DNA from: Oceanipulchritudo coccoides
GTDB taxonomy: Bacteria > Verrucomicrobiota > Verrucomicrobiia > Opitutales > Oceanipulchritudinaceae
Direction: 5' to 3'
NCBI RefSeq assembly: GCF_010500615.1
Contig: NZ_JAAGNX010000002.1
Coordinates: forward strand, 238,990-302,989
DNA: 64,000 bases
The position numbers were made by a program, and so were the translations under genes. Under the pieces are notes generated by a model, which was given only the letters and a program-made list of their open reading frames with translations, did no database searches and was not told the DNA's origin. Shown one piece after another: positions 51,670 through 60,483 of the stretch; the stretch's first letter is position 1; each line of letters starts with the position of its first letter.

Positions 51670-54183
51670 TCAACGCCATTCATGCTTTGGATAGCGGCCG
51701 AACAGGTCTTTCCGGATCTGGGGATACTGCCCCGTCCAGAACCCGTCCAGATCATCGGTAATCTGCACCGGGCGGCCATTTGGAGCGAGGATTTCAAGCC
51801 GCAGAGGCTGCTTTCCTTGACAAATGACGAGTGATTTTCCCGGAACATCATACAATTGCTGGATGCGCGCCGGGAGGACCACCGTACCGTCTTCCTCGTA
51901 GCGGAGCTTGACCCGGCTTCCTCCCGGAAGCGGAAATCTCGGTGGAGCCCATTCATCAACGAGAGGCAGCATCGCATCGGGTAACCAGCTTTGCAGGACT
52001 GGCAGGACGGCCCGGTCCTTCACTTCCTTGTAGGCGGTCGATCCCTCGCAGATTTGTTCGATCAATAAAAGCCGGTCCGCCTGCTCGATAGGCTTGATTT
52101 CAAGCTCTGGACAAGCGCGGGCCAGCACGTTGAGGCGACGAATCCATGTCTCGGCCTCATTGTCCCATTTTTTCAGGATCCACCCCTCGCTGACGATATG
52201 CTCCGCGAGGACTTGCGCGGCTCCGGCTGGATCCGGCTCCCCGTTTTCCCGTTCTTCAAGGAGTAGTCCCCGGAAAACTGTCCGCTCAACCCGTTCGACT
52301 CGGCGGCGGGCTTGATCCATACGCTCCACGCCTTCCTGAATGACTTCGCCCGGATATAGCTCATCCAGCCAGCTGCGTTCAATAACGGTGTTTCCGCCGA
52401 GAAAAAGGGTCGCTTCTCCCCGGAATTCGCGCTCCTCGACCTCCGCTGAGACAAATAGCCCAGCCCCGCCTATCAAGCTTCCACGGCGGATTTCGCCCCG
52501 GCGGCCATGCACGAGCTCACAACGGAGGGTGCCCCGGTCCAAGCGCTTGGCGAGATGATCCACGTATCCGGTCAGCAGGCATTTGGCAAAATCCTGCACG
52601 GTCCCTCCTCCTCCGCTTTCACGATTACACGTCAGGCGCTTGAGTTGCTCGAATACTCGACTGGCTTGCCTCAAAGTCTGGCCGTGCACACCCCATTCGC
52701 GGCACCAAGCCATTGAGCCGCCGGCTTTCATCGCCTGTTGCCAGACAAGGACCCCCTGGAGCAGATCGGAAACCCCTTCTGCTGCTGCCCACCAGGCCTC
52801 CCGCTCAGCAGCCTTTCTCTTGTCATTGATGGGAAGAATCAGTTGTCGTCCCTCGCTCAGCGCAATAGCCGCAATGAGCAGATCCTCACAGCCCGCTTCT
52901 TGCCCGGCAACCAGGATGCGGCTGAAGCGGGGATGCAAGGGGAAGCGGGCCAATGTCCGGCCAAGTGCCGTGATTTTTCCGTCGCGGGAGGCGCCGAGGT
53001 CTGTGAGGAGCTCCCCGGCATGCTCCCAAGCAAGCTGAGGGGGCGGCTCCAGCCAGGGAAAGGAGTCCGCCTGACCAAGGGAAAGCAGTTGCAGGCGAAT
53101 CTCCGTCAGATCAAGTCGCTGGATCTCTGGAGGCGTGAAGGCAGACCGGTGTTCATGATCCTTTCTTGACCAGAGCCGGAAGCAGTGTCCCGGCGCAACG
53201 CGGCCCGCCCGGCCGGCGCGCTGGTCTGCACTCGCCCGGCTGATTTTTTCGGTCAAAAGGGTGTTCACTCCCCTTCGCGCATCAAAGTCTGGAATTCGGG
53301 CCAGCCCGCAATCAATCACGGTCCGAATCCCCGGAAGGGTCAGCGAGGTTTCCGCGATATTCGTTGAGACAATGACCCGAGGCACCGAACCGGTACCAAT
53401 TGCCTTGTCCTGGGAGGTGGCGTCCAGCTCCCCGTGAAGGGGATAGACCTCCCAGCCACGAGCTGCCCGGCTTGCCTGGATTGCCTCCACGGTGCGCATG
53501 ATCTCGTACTTGCCCGGCATGAAGACCAGGATGTCCCCTTCAGCCCCCGCCTCCACCGCACGGCGAAAGCCCTCCGCCGCCTGATCCCACACACGGTCCG
53601 TCCCGGCAGCGCCAAGATAATTGACTTCAACCGGATATTGTCGGCCCTCGCTCTCCAATACCTCCGCTTCAGGCAGATAGGACTTTAAGCCGGCCACTTC
53701 AAGGGTCGCTGAGAAAATCCCAATGCGGCCACCCCACCCTGCTTTCTGACGCGCCAAGGCAAGCCCGAGGCCCACGTCCCCTTCAAGGTGTCGCTCGTGA
53801 AATTCATCAAATAGGATTGCCCCGACCCCTTTCAGATCGTCCCCGCCCGCCAACATCCGCAAAAGCAATCCTTCCGTGACATAGAGCAAACGAGTTGACG
53901 GGCTCCTGCGCGATTCAAAGCGGATCTGGTAGCCAGCCACCTGCCCCACGGGCTGGTCCAGCTCGCTGGCAACGCGTCGGGCAAGGAGGCGGGCGGCCAT
54001 TCTGCGGGGTTGCAGGATGATGATGGTTTTATCTTCCGGAAAATCCTTCCATTCCATAAGGAAACGGGGCACACGGGTGGATTTGCCGGACCCAGTTGGC
54101 GCTCGGAGGATAAAATTGGGACTTTTTGACCAGGCCGCGTGCAAATCCGGAAGCAGGTCATCAATAGGGAGCGCGATGGGCAT
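51670..54183 (-). CDS. hrpB: ATP-dependent RNA helicase HrpB
   Basis: 837 residues from ATG 54183, close to the E. coli HrpB length. The open frame has 173 more residues upstream, but these lie antisense to mnmE and are not helicase-like. DEAH-box motifs: Walker [11 protein letters not shown] (28-37), motif II FDEFHERHLEGDVGLGLALA, motif III SATLE, motif V STNIAETSLTLPGIRTVIDC and motif VI QRAGRAGRVAPG. The C-terminus carries the HrpB-specific domain (PLVDEWAPPRFPLPGGSRVK; WTGQYPQIRKDLFGRYPKHE). Its cellular role is poorly known. It diverges from mnmE across 81 bp. Confidence 0.95.
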   Translation of the reverse strand: MPIALPIDDLLPDLHAAWSKSPNFILRAPTGSGKSTRVPRFLMEWKDFPEDKTIIILQPRRMAARLLARRVASELDQPVGQVAGYQIRFESRRSPSTRLLYVTEGLLLRMLAGGDDLKGVGAILFDEFHERHLEGDVGLGLALARQKAGWGGRIGIFSATLEVAGLKSYLPEAEVLESEGRQYPVEVNYLGAAGTDRVWDQAAEGFRRAVEAGAEGDILVFMPGKYEIMRTVEAIQASRAARGWEVYPLHGELDATSQDKAIGTGSVPRVIVSTNIAETSLTLPGIRTVIDCGLARIPDFDARRGVNTLLTEKISRASADQRAGRAGRVAPGHCFRLWSRKDHEHRSAFTPPEIQRLDLTEIRLQLLSLGQADSFPWLEPPPQLAWEHAGELLTDLGASRDGKITALGRTLARFPLHPRFSRILVAGQEAGCEDLLIAAIALSEGRQLILPINDKRKAAEREAWWAAAEGVSDLLQGVLVWQQAMKAGGSMAWCREWGVHGQTLRQASRVFEQLKRLTCNRESGGGGTVQDFAKCLLTGYVDHLAKRLDRGTLRCELVHGRRGEIRRGSLIGGAGLFVSAEVEEREFRGEATLFLGGNTVIERSWLDELYPGEVIQEGVERMDQARRRVERVERTVFRGLLLEERENGEPDPAGAAQVLAEHIVSEGWILKKWDNEAETWIRRLNVLARACPELEIKPIEQADRLLLIEQICEGSTAYKEVKDRAVLPVLQSWLPDAMLPLVDEWAPPRFPLPGGSRVKLRYEEDGTVVLPARIQQLYDVPGKSLVICQGKQPLRLEILAPNGRPVQITDDLDGFWTGQYPQIRKDLFGRYPKHEWR

Positions 54184-54264
54184 GCTTATGGATAGGCCTA
54201 CTAAGGGGGAAAAGAAAAGCAAAAGATGTTGCCTCCTAAGGGTTTTCACTTCCCCTGTAGACTT

Positions 54265-55617
54265 ATGACGCCGATTGACACCATTATCGCCCCCGCCACG
54301 GCCTCCGGAGAGGCCGCGTTGGCTGTAATCCGGGTGAGCGGACCGCTCGTTCCGGAGCTGGTTGAAGCAATCTTTGGCAAGGCTCCCCTGCCCCGTCAGG
54401 TACGATTGGGCCGCTATCTTTCCACAGATGGACGAACTCTCGATACCTTGATCTACACGGTTTACGAGGAGGGCAAATCTTACAGCGGTGATTGGCTTCT
54501 TGAGCTCACCCCCCACGGCAACCCGTGGTTGGTCCGTAAAATCCTTGATGATCTCCTTGGCCGGGGCTGTCGGTTGGCCGAAGCGGGTGAATTCACGCGC
54601 CGGGCCTTTTTGAACGGAAAGCTGGACTTGAGTCAGGCTGAAGCGGTCGTCCAGGTCATACAGGCCCGCTCTGAACGGGCTCTGGAGGCGGCCAGGCGCC
54701 AATTGTCGGGTTCGGTGGGCCGGACTGTTGATTCACTCGTTGACCGGCTCCTCGTCGTCACGGCGATGTTGGAGGCCTACATCGACTTTCCAGAGGAGGA
54801 TCTTCCACCGGAGGACCAAAAGGGTCCCGCACAGGCGCTCTCCTCCCTTGTCACGGACATGGAAAGCCTCATTGCCACACGTCAATACGCCTCCCTTCTG
54901 CACGACGGGGTCAAATGCGTTATCCTCGGCGAACCCAACGTTGGGAAATCCAGCCTCCTCAATGCCTTGACGGGTGAAGATCGCGTCATTGTCTCCGCTG
55001 AGCCCGGAACAACCCGGGATTATGTCGAGGAACGCATCCATATTGGCCCCTACCTGCTTCGCATAATTGATACTGCCGGGCTCCACGAAGCCGCTTCATC
55101 TCTGGAGGAAGAGGGCATCCACCGTTCGCTTGAGCAGATCGAGTCGGCCGACCTGCTCCTTGTCGTGCTCGACTCCACGCGGCCCGCCCCCACCCTGCCC
55201 GATCCGGTCGTCCGCCTCTTGAATGAGCGGAACACCGTTGTCGTTGTGAACAAGGTGGATCTCGCCGAGGGGAAAGATCTCGCCGCTTTTGCCGCAGATT
55301 GTCCGCATGTTCCGATTTCCGCCGCCAAACAGACGGGTCTGAATGATCTTCGGGAGGTCATCCGCCGCTCCCTTGAGGAGGGTTTGGTCATTCCCGATGA
55401 AAGTGCCGTTATTGTCTCCGCCCGCCATGCCGAGGCCCTCGCGCAGGCCAAATCCCTCCTTCAAGAGAGCCGTGAGAAGCTCCGGGAAGGTCTTCCCGCA
55501 GAGCTGGTCGCCTCCGACCTCCATGCCGCCATTGAATCCATGGGCCTTATCACGGGAAAGATCGATAATGAGTCCATTCTGGATCGACTTTTTAACCGGT
55601 TTTGCATTGGTAAGTAA
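54265..55617 (+). CDS. mnmE: tRNA uridine-5-carboxymethylaminomethyl modification GTPase MnmE
   Basis: 450 residues from ATG 54265. The N-terminal folate-binding domain opens TPIDTIIAPATASGEAALAV and has EFTRRAFLNGKLDLSQAEAV. The inserted G domain has G1 GEPNVGKSS near 222-230, the switch region VSAEPGTTRDYV and G3 DTAG, with NKVD later. The protein ends FNRFCIGK, the invariant terminal cysteine motif. MnmE and MnmG together modify the wobble uridine of several tRNAs, and mnmG follows 17 bp downstream. Confidence 0.97.
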   Translation: MTPIDTIIAPATASGEAALAVIRVSGPLVPELVEAIFGKAPLPRQVRLGRYLSTDGRTLDTLIYTVYEEGKSYSGDWLLELTPHGNPWLVRKILDDLLGRGCRLAEAGEFTRRAFLNGKLDLSQAEAVVQVIQARSERALEAARRQLSGSVGRTVDSLVDRLLVVTAMLEAYIDFPEEDLPPEDQKGPAQALSSLVTDMESLIATRQYASLLHDGVKCVILGEPNVGKSSLLNALTGEDRVIVSAEPGTTRDYVEERIHIGPYLLRIIDTAGLHEAASSLEEEGIHRSLEQIESADLLLVVLDSTRPAPTLPDPVVRLLNERNTVVVVNKVDLAEGKDLAAFAADCPHVPISAAKQTGLNDLREVIRRSLEEGLVIPDESAVIVSARHAEALAQAKSLLQESREKLREGLPAELVASDLHAAIESMGLITGKIDNESILDRLFNRFCIGK

Positions 55618-55634
55618 TTGTTTATTAAAGGTTT

Positions 55635-57539
55635 ATGAATTCTCAGAACCATTTTGACATCATTGTCTGCGGCGCCGGACACGCCGGCTGCGAAGCCGCC
55701 CTCGCCGCTGCCCGGATGGGTGCCAGAACACTCATGCTGACCGGCAATATCGACACCATTGCCCAGATGTCCTGCAATCCGGCCATCGGCGGACTCGCCA
55801 AGGGACACATGGTCCGGGAAATTGATGCCCTGGGCGGTGAAATGGCGATCAATACAGATCTAACCGCGATCCAGTTCCGCCTCCTCAATGCCTCCAAAGG
55901 CCCTGCCGTGCAAGCCTGCCGCGCCCAGTGTGACAAGAAGGCGTACCAGTTCCGGATGAAGCACACCCTGGAGCTCACACCCAACCTCAGCGTCTTTCAG
56001 GCACTGGTCACAGGCTTGATGTACAAAAATGGCGCGGTCACCGGCGTTGAGACTCAATTGGGGATGACTTTCACCGCAAAGGCCGTCATTGTCACCACCG
56101 GGACCTTTCTTCGCGCATTGATGCACGTTGGGCGCTCCAAGTCGGAAGGCGGCCGCATGGGTGATTTCAGCGCCAAGACCCTCTCCAATTCCTTCTCGGA
56201 GGCCGGGATTGAGCTATCACGCCTTAAAACAGGCACGCCATGCCGCTTGCTGGGCCGCTCAATCGACTTTTCAAGCATGGAACCCCAGCACGGGGATCCG
56301 CTCCCCACCCTGTTTGCCTTCTATGACACGCGCTCGGATGAGTCGATGTTCCACGTGGAACAGGGTCAGCGTGTCCCAACCGACGAATTCAAACGGCAAA
56401 TGTTCCACGTGGAACAAAACGGGCAACGACGGATCGGAGAATGCCCCGGAAACAATCAAGTACCCTGCTGGACAACCAGCACCACAGAGAAAACACACCA
56501 GCTCATACAGGACAACCTGCATCAATCCGCCCTCTACGCCGGGGAAATTCAGGGCACGGGACCCCGCTATTGTCCCTCCATTGAAGATAAGATCGTCCGC
56601 TTCACCGAAAAACCCCAGCACAAGCTGTTTCTTGAGCCGGAAGGCCGCCACACCGACGAATGGTACGTTAACGGCCTCTCAACAAGTCTGCCATTCGATG
56701 TACAACAGGAAATGCTTAAAACCATCCCCGGGCTGGAAAACGCGCACATGCTGAGACCGGCCTATGCCGTTGAGTACGATTTCGCCCAACCAACGCAGTT
56801 ATTTGCCTCACTTGAGTCAAAGAAAGTGGAAAATCTGTTCTTTGCCGGCCAGATCAACGGAACTTCCGGGTATGAGGAAGCCGCCGCACAGGGATTAATT
56901 GCCGGAATCAACGCAACATTGAAGATTCGCGGGGAAAAACCCGTCTACATTGGCCGCGAGACCGCCTATATTGGTGTCCTTATCGATGACCTTGTGACAA
57001 AAGGGACAACCGAGCCGTACAGAATGTTTACTTCACGGGCCGAACATCGGCTTTTATTCAACCAAGGATCAGCTGAGCTGCGTCTCGCACAGCTCGTTGA
57101 GACCTGCAGACTGGTCCCGGAAGACCGCCTCAAGCGCATTCAGGCCAAACAAACGGCTGTGGAGAAGTGGGTTGATAAGTTTGAGCGCGAAACCCGGAGT
57201 GGGGGAACCTGGGGGGACTTTATCCGACGGGACGGCGATATTAACGAAACACCCGTCACGTTTCGTGAACTTTCGAAGGAAACCCAGGAAGAAGTCCTGT
57301 ACCGGGTCCGGTATAAGGGATACCTCGAGCGGGAAATGCGGACTATCGCGAAACTGCAACAAACAGACCGGATCCGCATTCCCAGGGATTTAGACTACAC
57401 GGCGGTGTCGGGACTCAGGGCCGAAGCAGCACAAAAGTTGAACACCATCCGACCTGACACACTCGGCCAGGCGTCGCGCATTTCGGGAGTCAATCCGACC
57501 GATATCACCATCATAATGATTGCGCTGAGGGTTTCTTAA
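55635..57539 (+). CDS. mnmG: tRNA uridine-5-carboxymethylaminomethyl modification enzyme MnmG (GidA), with parS-bearing insertion
   Basis: 634 residues. The FAD fingerprint [18 protein letters not shown] is near residue 12. Family motifs are [30 protein letters not shown]-like [47 protein letters not shown], and [20 protein letters not shown]. Between [13 protein letters not shown] and [14 protein letters not shown] there is an insertion of about 40 residues (~232-275) not seen in the E. coli protein. It contains MFHVEQ twice, at 238-243 and 256-261. Both copies are encoded by perfect ParB-site palindromes. MnmG works with MnmE on tRNA wobble uridines. Confidence 0.97.
   Translation: MNSQNHFDIIVCGAGHAGCEAALAAARMGARTLMLTGNIDTIAQMSCNPAIGGLAKGHMVREIDALGGEMAINTDLTAIQFRLLNASKGPAVQACRAQCDKKAYQFRMKHTLELTPNLSVFQALVTGLMYKNGAVTGVETQLGMTFTAKAVIVTTGTFLRALMHVGRSKSEGGRMGDFSAKTLSNSFSEAGIELSRLKTGTPCRLLGRSIDFSSMEPQHGDPLPTLFAFYDTRSDESMFHVEQGQRVPTDEFKRQMFHVEQNGQRRIGECPGNNQVPCWTTSTTEKTHQLIQDNLHQSALYAGEIQGTGPRYCPSIEDKIVRFTEKPQHKLFLEPEGRHTDEWYVNGLSTSLPFDVQQEMLKTIPGLENAHMLRPAYAVEYDFAQPTQLFASLESKKVENLFFAGQINGTSGYEEAAAQGLIAGINATLKIRGEKPVYIGRETAYIGVLIDDLVTKGTTEPYRMFTSRAEHRLLFNQGSAELRLAQLVETCRLVPEDRLKRIQAKQTAVEKWVDKFERETRSGGTWGDFIRRDGDINETPVTFRELSKETQEEVLYRVRYKGYLEREMRTIAKLQQTDRIRIPRDLDYTAVSGLRAEAAQKLNTIRPDTLGQASRISGVNPTDITIIMIALRVS
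56347..56362. other. parS centromere-like site 1 (ParB binding) inside mnmG
   Basis: TGTTCCACGTGGAACA, a perfect 16-bp palindrome. It matches the conserved bacterial chromosomal parS consensus (TGTTNCACGTGNAACA). It is read in frame by mnmG as FHVEQ after Met238. ParB-CTP clamps load at such sites to segregate origins. parAB genes are not in the window. Confidence 0.9.
56401..56416. other. parS centromere-like site 2 inside mnmG
   Basis: An exact second copy of TGTTCCACGTGGAACA, 54 bp (18 codons) after the first and in the same reading frame, again encoding MFHVEQ. I found no other CACGTG-centred sequence in the window that matches this consensus. Confidence 0.9.
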
Positions 57540-57550
57540 ATCGTTGGTAT

Positions 57551-57614
57551 ACAATTGTTTATGTAGTTTTATGCCGTTGTAACCCCCTCGCTGCGTATTG
57601 TCACACAATTGTTT
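57551..57614. repeat. Two direct copies of ACAATTGTTT upstream of the response-regulator gene
   Basis: The 10-mer occurs at 57551-57560 and 57605-57614 in the 139-bp gap between mnmG and the PhoB-like gene. Each contains the palindrome ACAATTGT. They may be paired regulator-binding sites controlling the two-component operon. They do not resemble the known Pho box. Confidence 0.35.
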
Positions 57615-57678
57615 CCCAATTGGCGTTGCCGTGAAGCCCATGAGCGCTTTGCTTGTACAAAAGTCTGCTCAACGGAAA

Positions 57679-58377
57679 ATGAAAACATTATCAGGCAAAC
57701 GCATTTTAATCGTCGATGACGAGCCGGATGTGACGGAGTTGATCTCGTACAAGCTCGCGAGAGAAGGTTGCGAGGTAGAAGTCCTCAATGATCCACTACA
57801 GGTTATTGGGACAGCCCGTGAATTTCGGCCGGACCTCTTCATTCTGGATATCATGATGCCGGAGCTTGATGGATTGAAGGTTTGTCGTTTGATCCGGGCC
57901 GATCGGGAACTTAAATCCGTGCCGGTCATTTTCCTGACAGCGCGGGGAGAGGTGGAGAACCGGATTGAAGGACTGGAGCAGGGAGGTGACGACTACATCG
58001 CCAAACCCTTTGATACGAAAGAACTGATCCTGAGGATAGGCTCTGTCCTGAAGCGCTCGGGACCTGGAACTGAAAAGGAAAAGGAACGTCTTGTCTCGGG
58101 AAGTATTGTCCTCGACGAAGAACTGCACCAGGTAAGTGTCGCGGGTAAAGAGGTCGAATTAACAGCAACGGAATTCAAACTGTTGAAGTTGCTCATGCAG
58201 AGAAAGGGTAGGGTGCTGACGCGGGAAAATCTCCTCGTCAACGTCTGGAATTACGACACCAACACGGAAACGCGGACCATCGACACACACATCAGGCGGT
58301 TGAGGGAAAAACTGGCCGGGGACTCCAATCCAATCGAAACCGTTCGCGGGGTAGGGTACCGTTTCATCGCGAATTAA
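57679..58377 (+). CDS. OmpR/PhoB-family response regulator
   Basis: 232 residues from ATG 57679 (MKTLSGKRILIVDDEPD); upstream in-frame ATGs at 57598 and 57640 would add unconserved residues. The receiver domain has acidic Asp13/Asp14, phospho-acceptor Asp57 in FILDIMMPELDG, and Lys in YIAKPF. The C-terminal winged helix shows VELTATEFKLLKLLMQRKGR and TRTIDTHIRRLREKLAGD, then VRGVGYRF. It is paired with the following PhoR-like kinase. Phosphate control is a fair guess from the domain pairing, but no Pho target genes are near. Confidence 0.92.
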   Translation: MKTLSGKRILIVDDEPDVTELISYKLAREGCEVEVLNDPLQVIGTAREFRPDLFILDIMMPELDGLKVCRLIRADRELKSVPVIFLTARGEVENRIEGLEQGGDDYIAKPFDTKELILRIGSVLKRSGPGTEKEKERLVSGSIVLDEELHQVSVAGKEVELTATEFKLLKLLMQRKGRVLTRENLLVNVWNYDTNTETRTIDTHIRRLREKLAGDSNPIETVRGVGYRFIAN

Positions 58378-58398
58378 ACCCCTTTATTTGTAGTTGTT

Positions 58399-59670
58399 TT
58401 GTCATTACTTTTTATAGTCACCCTGATTCTTTTTTGCATCGTGCTGATGCAACTGCTTTCCATGAGAAAGGCCGTGAGGGGCCTCACTGAGGCAGCCCGG
58501 GAAAGCAGGCCCGTGCTTGTGGATAAGCGGGGAGGGCCCTTCAACAGCGGGCTCGTTAGGGGTCTTGTATTCGCTTACAATGAATTAATCCGGGAAAAGG
58601 CTGACATTTCCGATACCGGGAAAAAGCAGTTCGAACAGATACAGGCCACACTCGCCAACCTCCGGGAAGCTGTGGTCATGATCGACGAGGAGAAGCGGAT
58701 CCAGCTGGCAAACCCGGCCTTTGGGAAAATTATCGGGGAAGAGATGAATCCGGTCGGTCATCGTCTCGACCTCTATATTTCCAGTCCGGATTTCCTTGAA
58801 TTCCTGTCAACGATGAGCAACTCGGATGAGGGAAGCCAGACGGAACTTGAGGCGGTTGTCGGCGGAAGAACCTGCTGGCTTGAGATTAGCATGGCTCCCC
58901 TGCCAAAGTATTTGTATCCAGAAAACCGCTACACGCTGTTTGTGCTCCATGACATAACCCGGCAGAAAGGCCTTGAAAGGATGCGGTCGGATTTTGTCGC
59001 AAACGTCTCGCACGAGCTTCGCACACCCGTCACCGTAATCAAGGGATTTGCCGAGACCCTGGTGGAGGACCATGAGGAACTTCCGTCGAGCGAACAAATC
59101 CGTTTCCTTGAGAAAATCCACGACCACTCGACCCGTCTTGACCATCTTTTACGCGACCTCCTGCTCCTCTCCCGGATTGAATCGGCGGAGATGGGGCTGG
59201 AGAGGGAAGCGCTTTCCCTGTCCAGTTTTTTGTCCGGCAGGAGAGATGCCTGGAAAGCCATTCTCGAGGGTAGAGGCGGAGAACTGGAGCTCATCCACGA
59301 AGGAGAAAATGACCAGATCATGGCAGACCCTCTGCGCTTGACCCAGGTCATCACGAATCTTCTGCAAAATGCGGTTTTGCATGCGAAGGGCTTCACGCGC
59401 ATTCGCCTGAAAACACATGTTGAAGAGGCAATGGTCCTGCTCGTCGTCGAAGATGACGGCGCCGGCATACCGGAAAAGGACCTGCCGCATATTTTCCAAC
59501 GATTTTACCGGGTGGAAAAGGGCCGATCCAGGGATTCCGGGGGAACGGGATTGGGCTTATCCATCGTGAAGCACATTGTCGTCCGACACGGCGGCAATAT
59601 TCTGGCCCGGAACGTGAAGGGTGGGGGAACGGCTATTGAGATTCGCTTTCCCCGGTTTCAAGAGGGCTGA
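58399..59670 (+). CDS. PhoR-like membrane sensor histidine kinase
   Basis: 423 residues from a TTG start at 58399, chosen because it keeps the N-terminal helix (LLFIVTLILFCIVLMQLLSM). An ATG at 58447 would lose most of it. A PAS domain spans about 82-185 (EAVVMIDEEKRIQLANPAFG). HisKA follows with His205 in FVANVSHELRTPVTVIKGFA. HATPase_c has LTQVITNLLQNAVLHAKG, DDGAGIPEKDLPHIFQRFYR and GTGLGLSIVKHIV. There is a single membrane helix and no periplasmic sensor, as in some PhoR types. The 3' end overlaps trmB on the other strand by 38 bp. Confidence 0.9.
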   Translation: MSLLFIVTLILFCIVLMQLLSMRKAVRGLTEAARESRPVLVDKRGGPFNSGLVRGLVFAYNELIREKADISDTGKKQFEQIQATLANLREAVVMIDEEKRIQLANPAFGKIIGEEMNPVGHRLDLYISSPDFLEFLSTMSNSDEGSQTELEAVVGGRTCWLEISMAPLPKYLYPENRYTLFVLHDITRQKGLERMRSDFVANVSHELRTPVTVIKGFAETLVEDHEELPSSEQIRFLEKIHDHSTRLDHLLRDLLLLSRIESAEMGLEREALSLSSFLSGRRDAWKAILEGRGGELELIHEGENDQIMADPLRLTQVITNLLQNAVLHAKGFTRIRLKTHVEEAMVLLVVEDDGAGIPEKDLPHIFQRFYRVEKGRSRDSGGTGLGLSIVKHIVVRHGGNILARNVKGGGTAIEIRFPRFQEG

Positions 59671-60274
59671 AGCACGCCGTGAGCGATTGATAATCGCCGA
59701 GCAGGTCCTGAAAAAAGGAGGGATTTTCAAACGGCCACTCAATATCGTCACGAATGTGCCAATCAGCGTGGGAGGCGATGACTTCCATCCCCCAGGCAAA
59801 ATTCTCCGGATGATCCGTCCGAAAATGGAGCTGGGTTCCCTCTTTGGCAATCTGGCCGAGGGCGTCGAGCAGGCTGCTTTGGAGAATCCGGTTCTTGGCG
59901 TGACGCTTTTTCGGCCACGGATCCGGGAAGAGAATGAAGACCCGTTCCAATGTCAGGTGCTCCGGCCACGCCTTAAGAAATTCCCGAATTTCCGCCTTGA
60001 GGAAATGCAGGTTCTGCAAATTCCGCTTATCCCGTTTCTGGCAGGCTTTCAAAATCCGCTTTGTGACAAGATCCACGCCGATGCAACGCTTGTCGGGATG
60101 CTGAAGGGCATAGGCGGTCAGGTAGTGACCGTGGCCACATCCAATCTCGAGGGTGACGGTCTCTGGAACCCGCGCGATCTCAACCAGCGTTTCCCGGAGG
60201 CGTCGGATCCGTTCAGCCTGGCGGTCAAGAAAGCGCTGCTGGCCCTCCGGCAGGGATGCGGCCATTTCGCTCAT
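59633..60274 (-). CDS. trmB: tRNA (guanine-N7-)-methyltransferase
   Basis: 213 residues from ATG 60274 (MSEMAASLPEG). Another ATG at 60286 would add four residues, but 60274 forms an ATGA overlap with the upstream small gene. The SAM-binding motif is VTLEIGCGHGHYLTAYALQH. The TrmB signature RVFILFPDPWPKKRHAKNRI and the substrate segment LHFRTDHPENFAWGME are present. It makes m7G46 in tRNAs. Its last 38 bp are antisense to the 3' end of the histidine kinase gene. Confidence 0.93.
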   Translation of the reverse strand: MSEMAASLPEGQQRFLDRQAERIRRLRETLVEIARVPETVTLEIGCGHGHYLTAYALQHPDKRCIGVDLVTKRILKACQKRDKRNLQNLHFLKAEIREFLKAWPEHLTLERVFILFPDPWPKKRHAKNRILQSSLLDALGQIAKEGTQLHFRTDHPENFAWGMEVIASHADWHIRDDIEWPFENPSFFQDLLGDYQSLTACFSPLETGESESQ

Positions 60275-60483
60275 AGGGTAAGCCAAGCGAGGAATACCAA
60301 CTGAAGGACCAGGAACAGGCAGACGAGGGTCCAGAAGAAGAAACTGAGGGCATTAAACGCGATCTTGCGTTCCTGATGAGAAAGGTTTGGAAGGACAGGA
60401 GCTTCCCCGCGTGGAAGGACGTTCCTGTTACGGAGTTTCCCGATGTCACCAGTGATGTCTTTTGCCCCAGGCATGGATTCCAT
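60271..60483 (-). CDS. Small single-helix membrane protein upstream of trmB
   Basis: 70 residues. The N-terminal half is polar (MESMPGAKDITGDIGKLRNR). The C-terminus is one hydrophobic helix (FFFWTLVCLFLVLQLVFLAW). The stop codon overlaps the trmB start as ATGA, which supports real translation and coupling. I do not recognise the family. It is the gene closest to the AT-rich origin-like gap. Confidence 0.55.
   Translation of the reverse strand: MESMPGAKDITGDIGKLRNRNVLPRGEAPVLPNLSHQERKIAFNALSFFFWTLVCLFLVLQLVFLAWLTL

Noticed and set aside
54184-54702. 173-residue N-terminal extension of hrpB
   Set aside because: It runs antisense through mnmE and has no helicase similarity; ATG 54183 starts immediately before the conserved helicase core.
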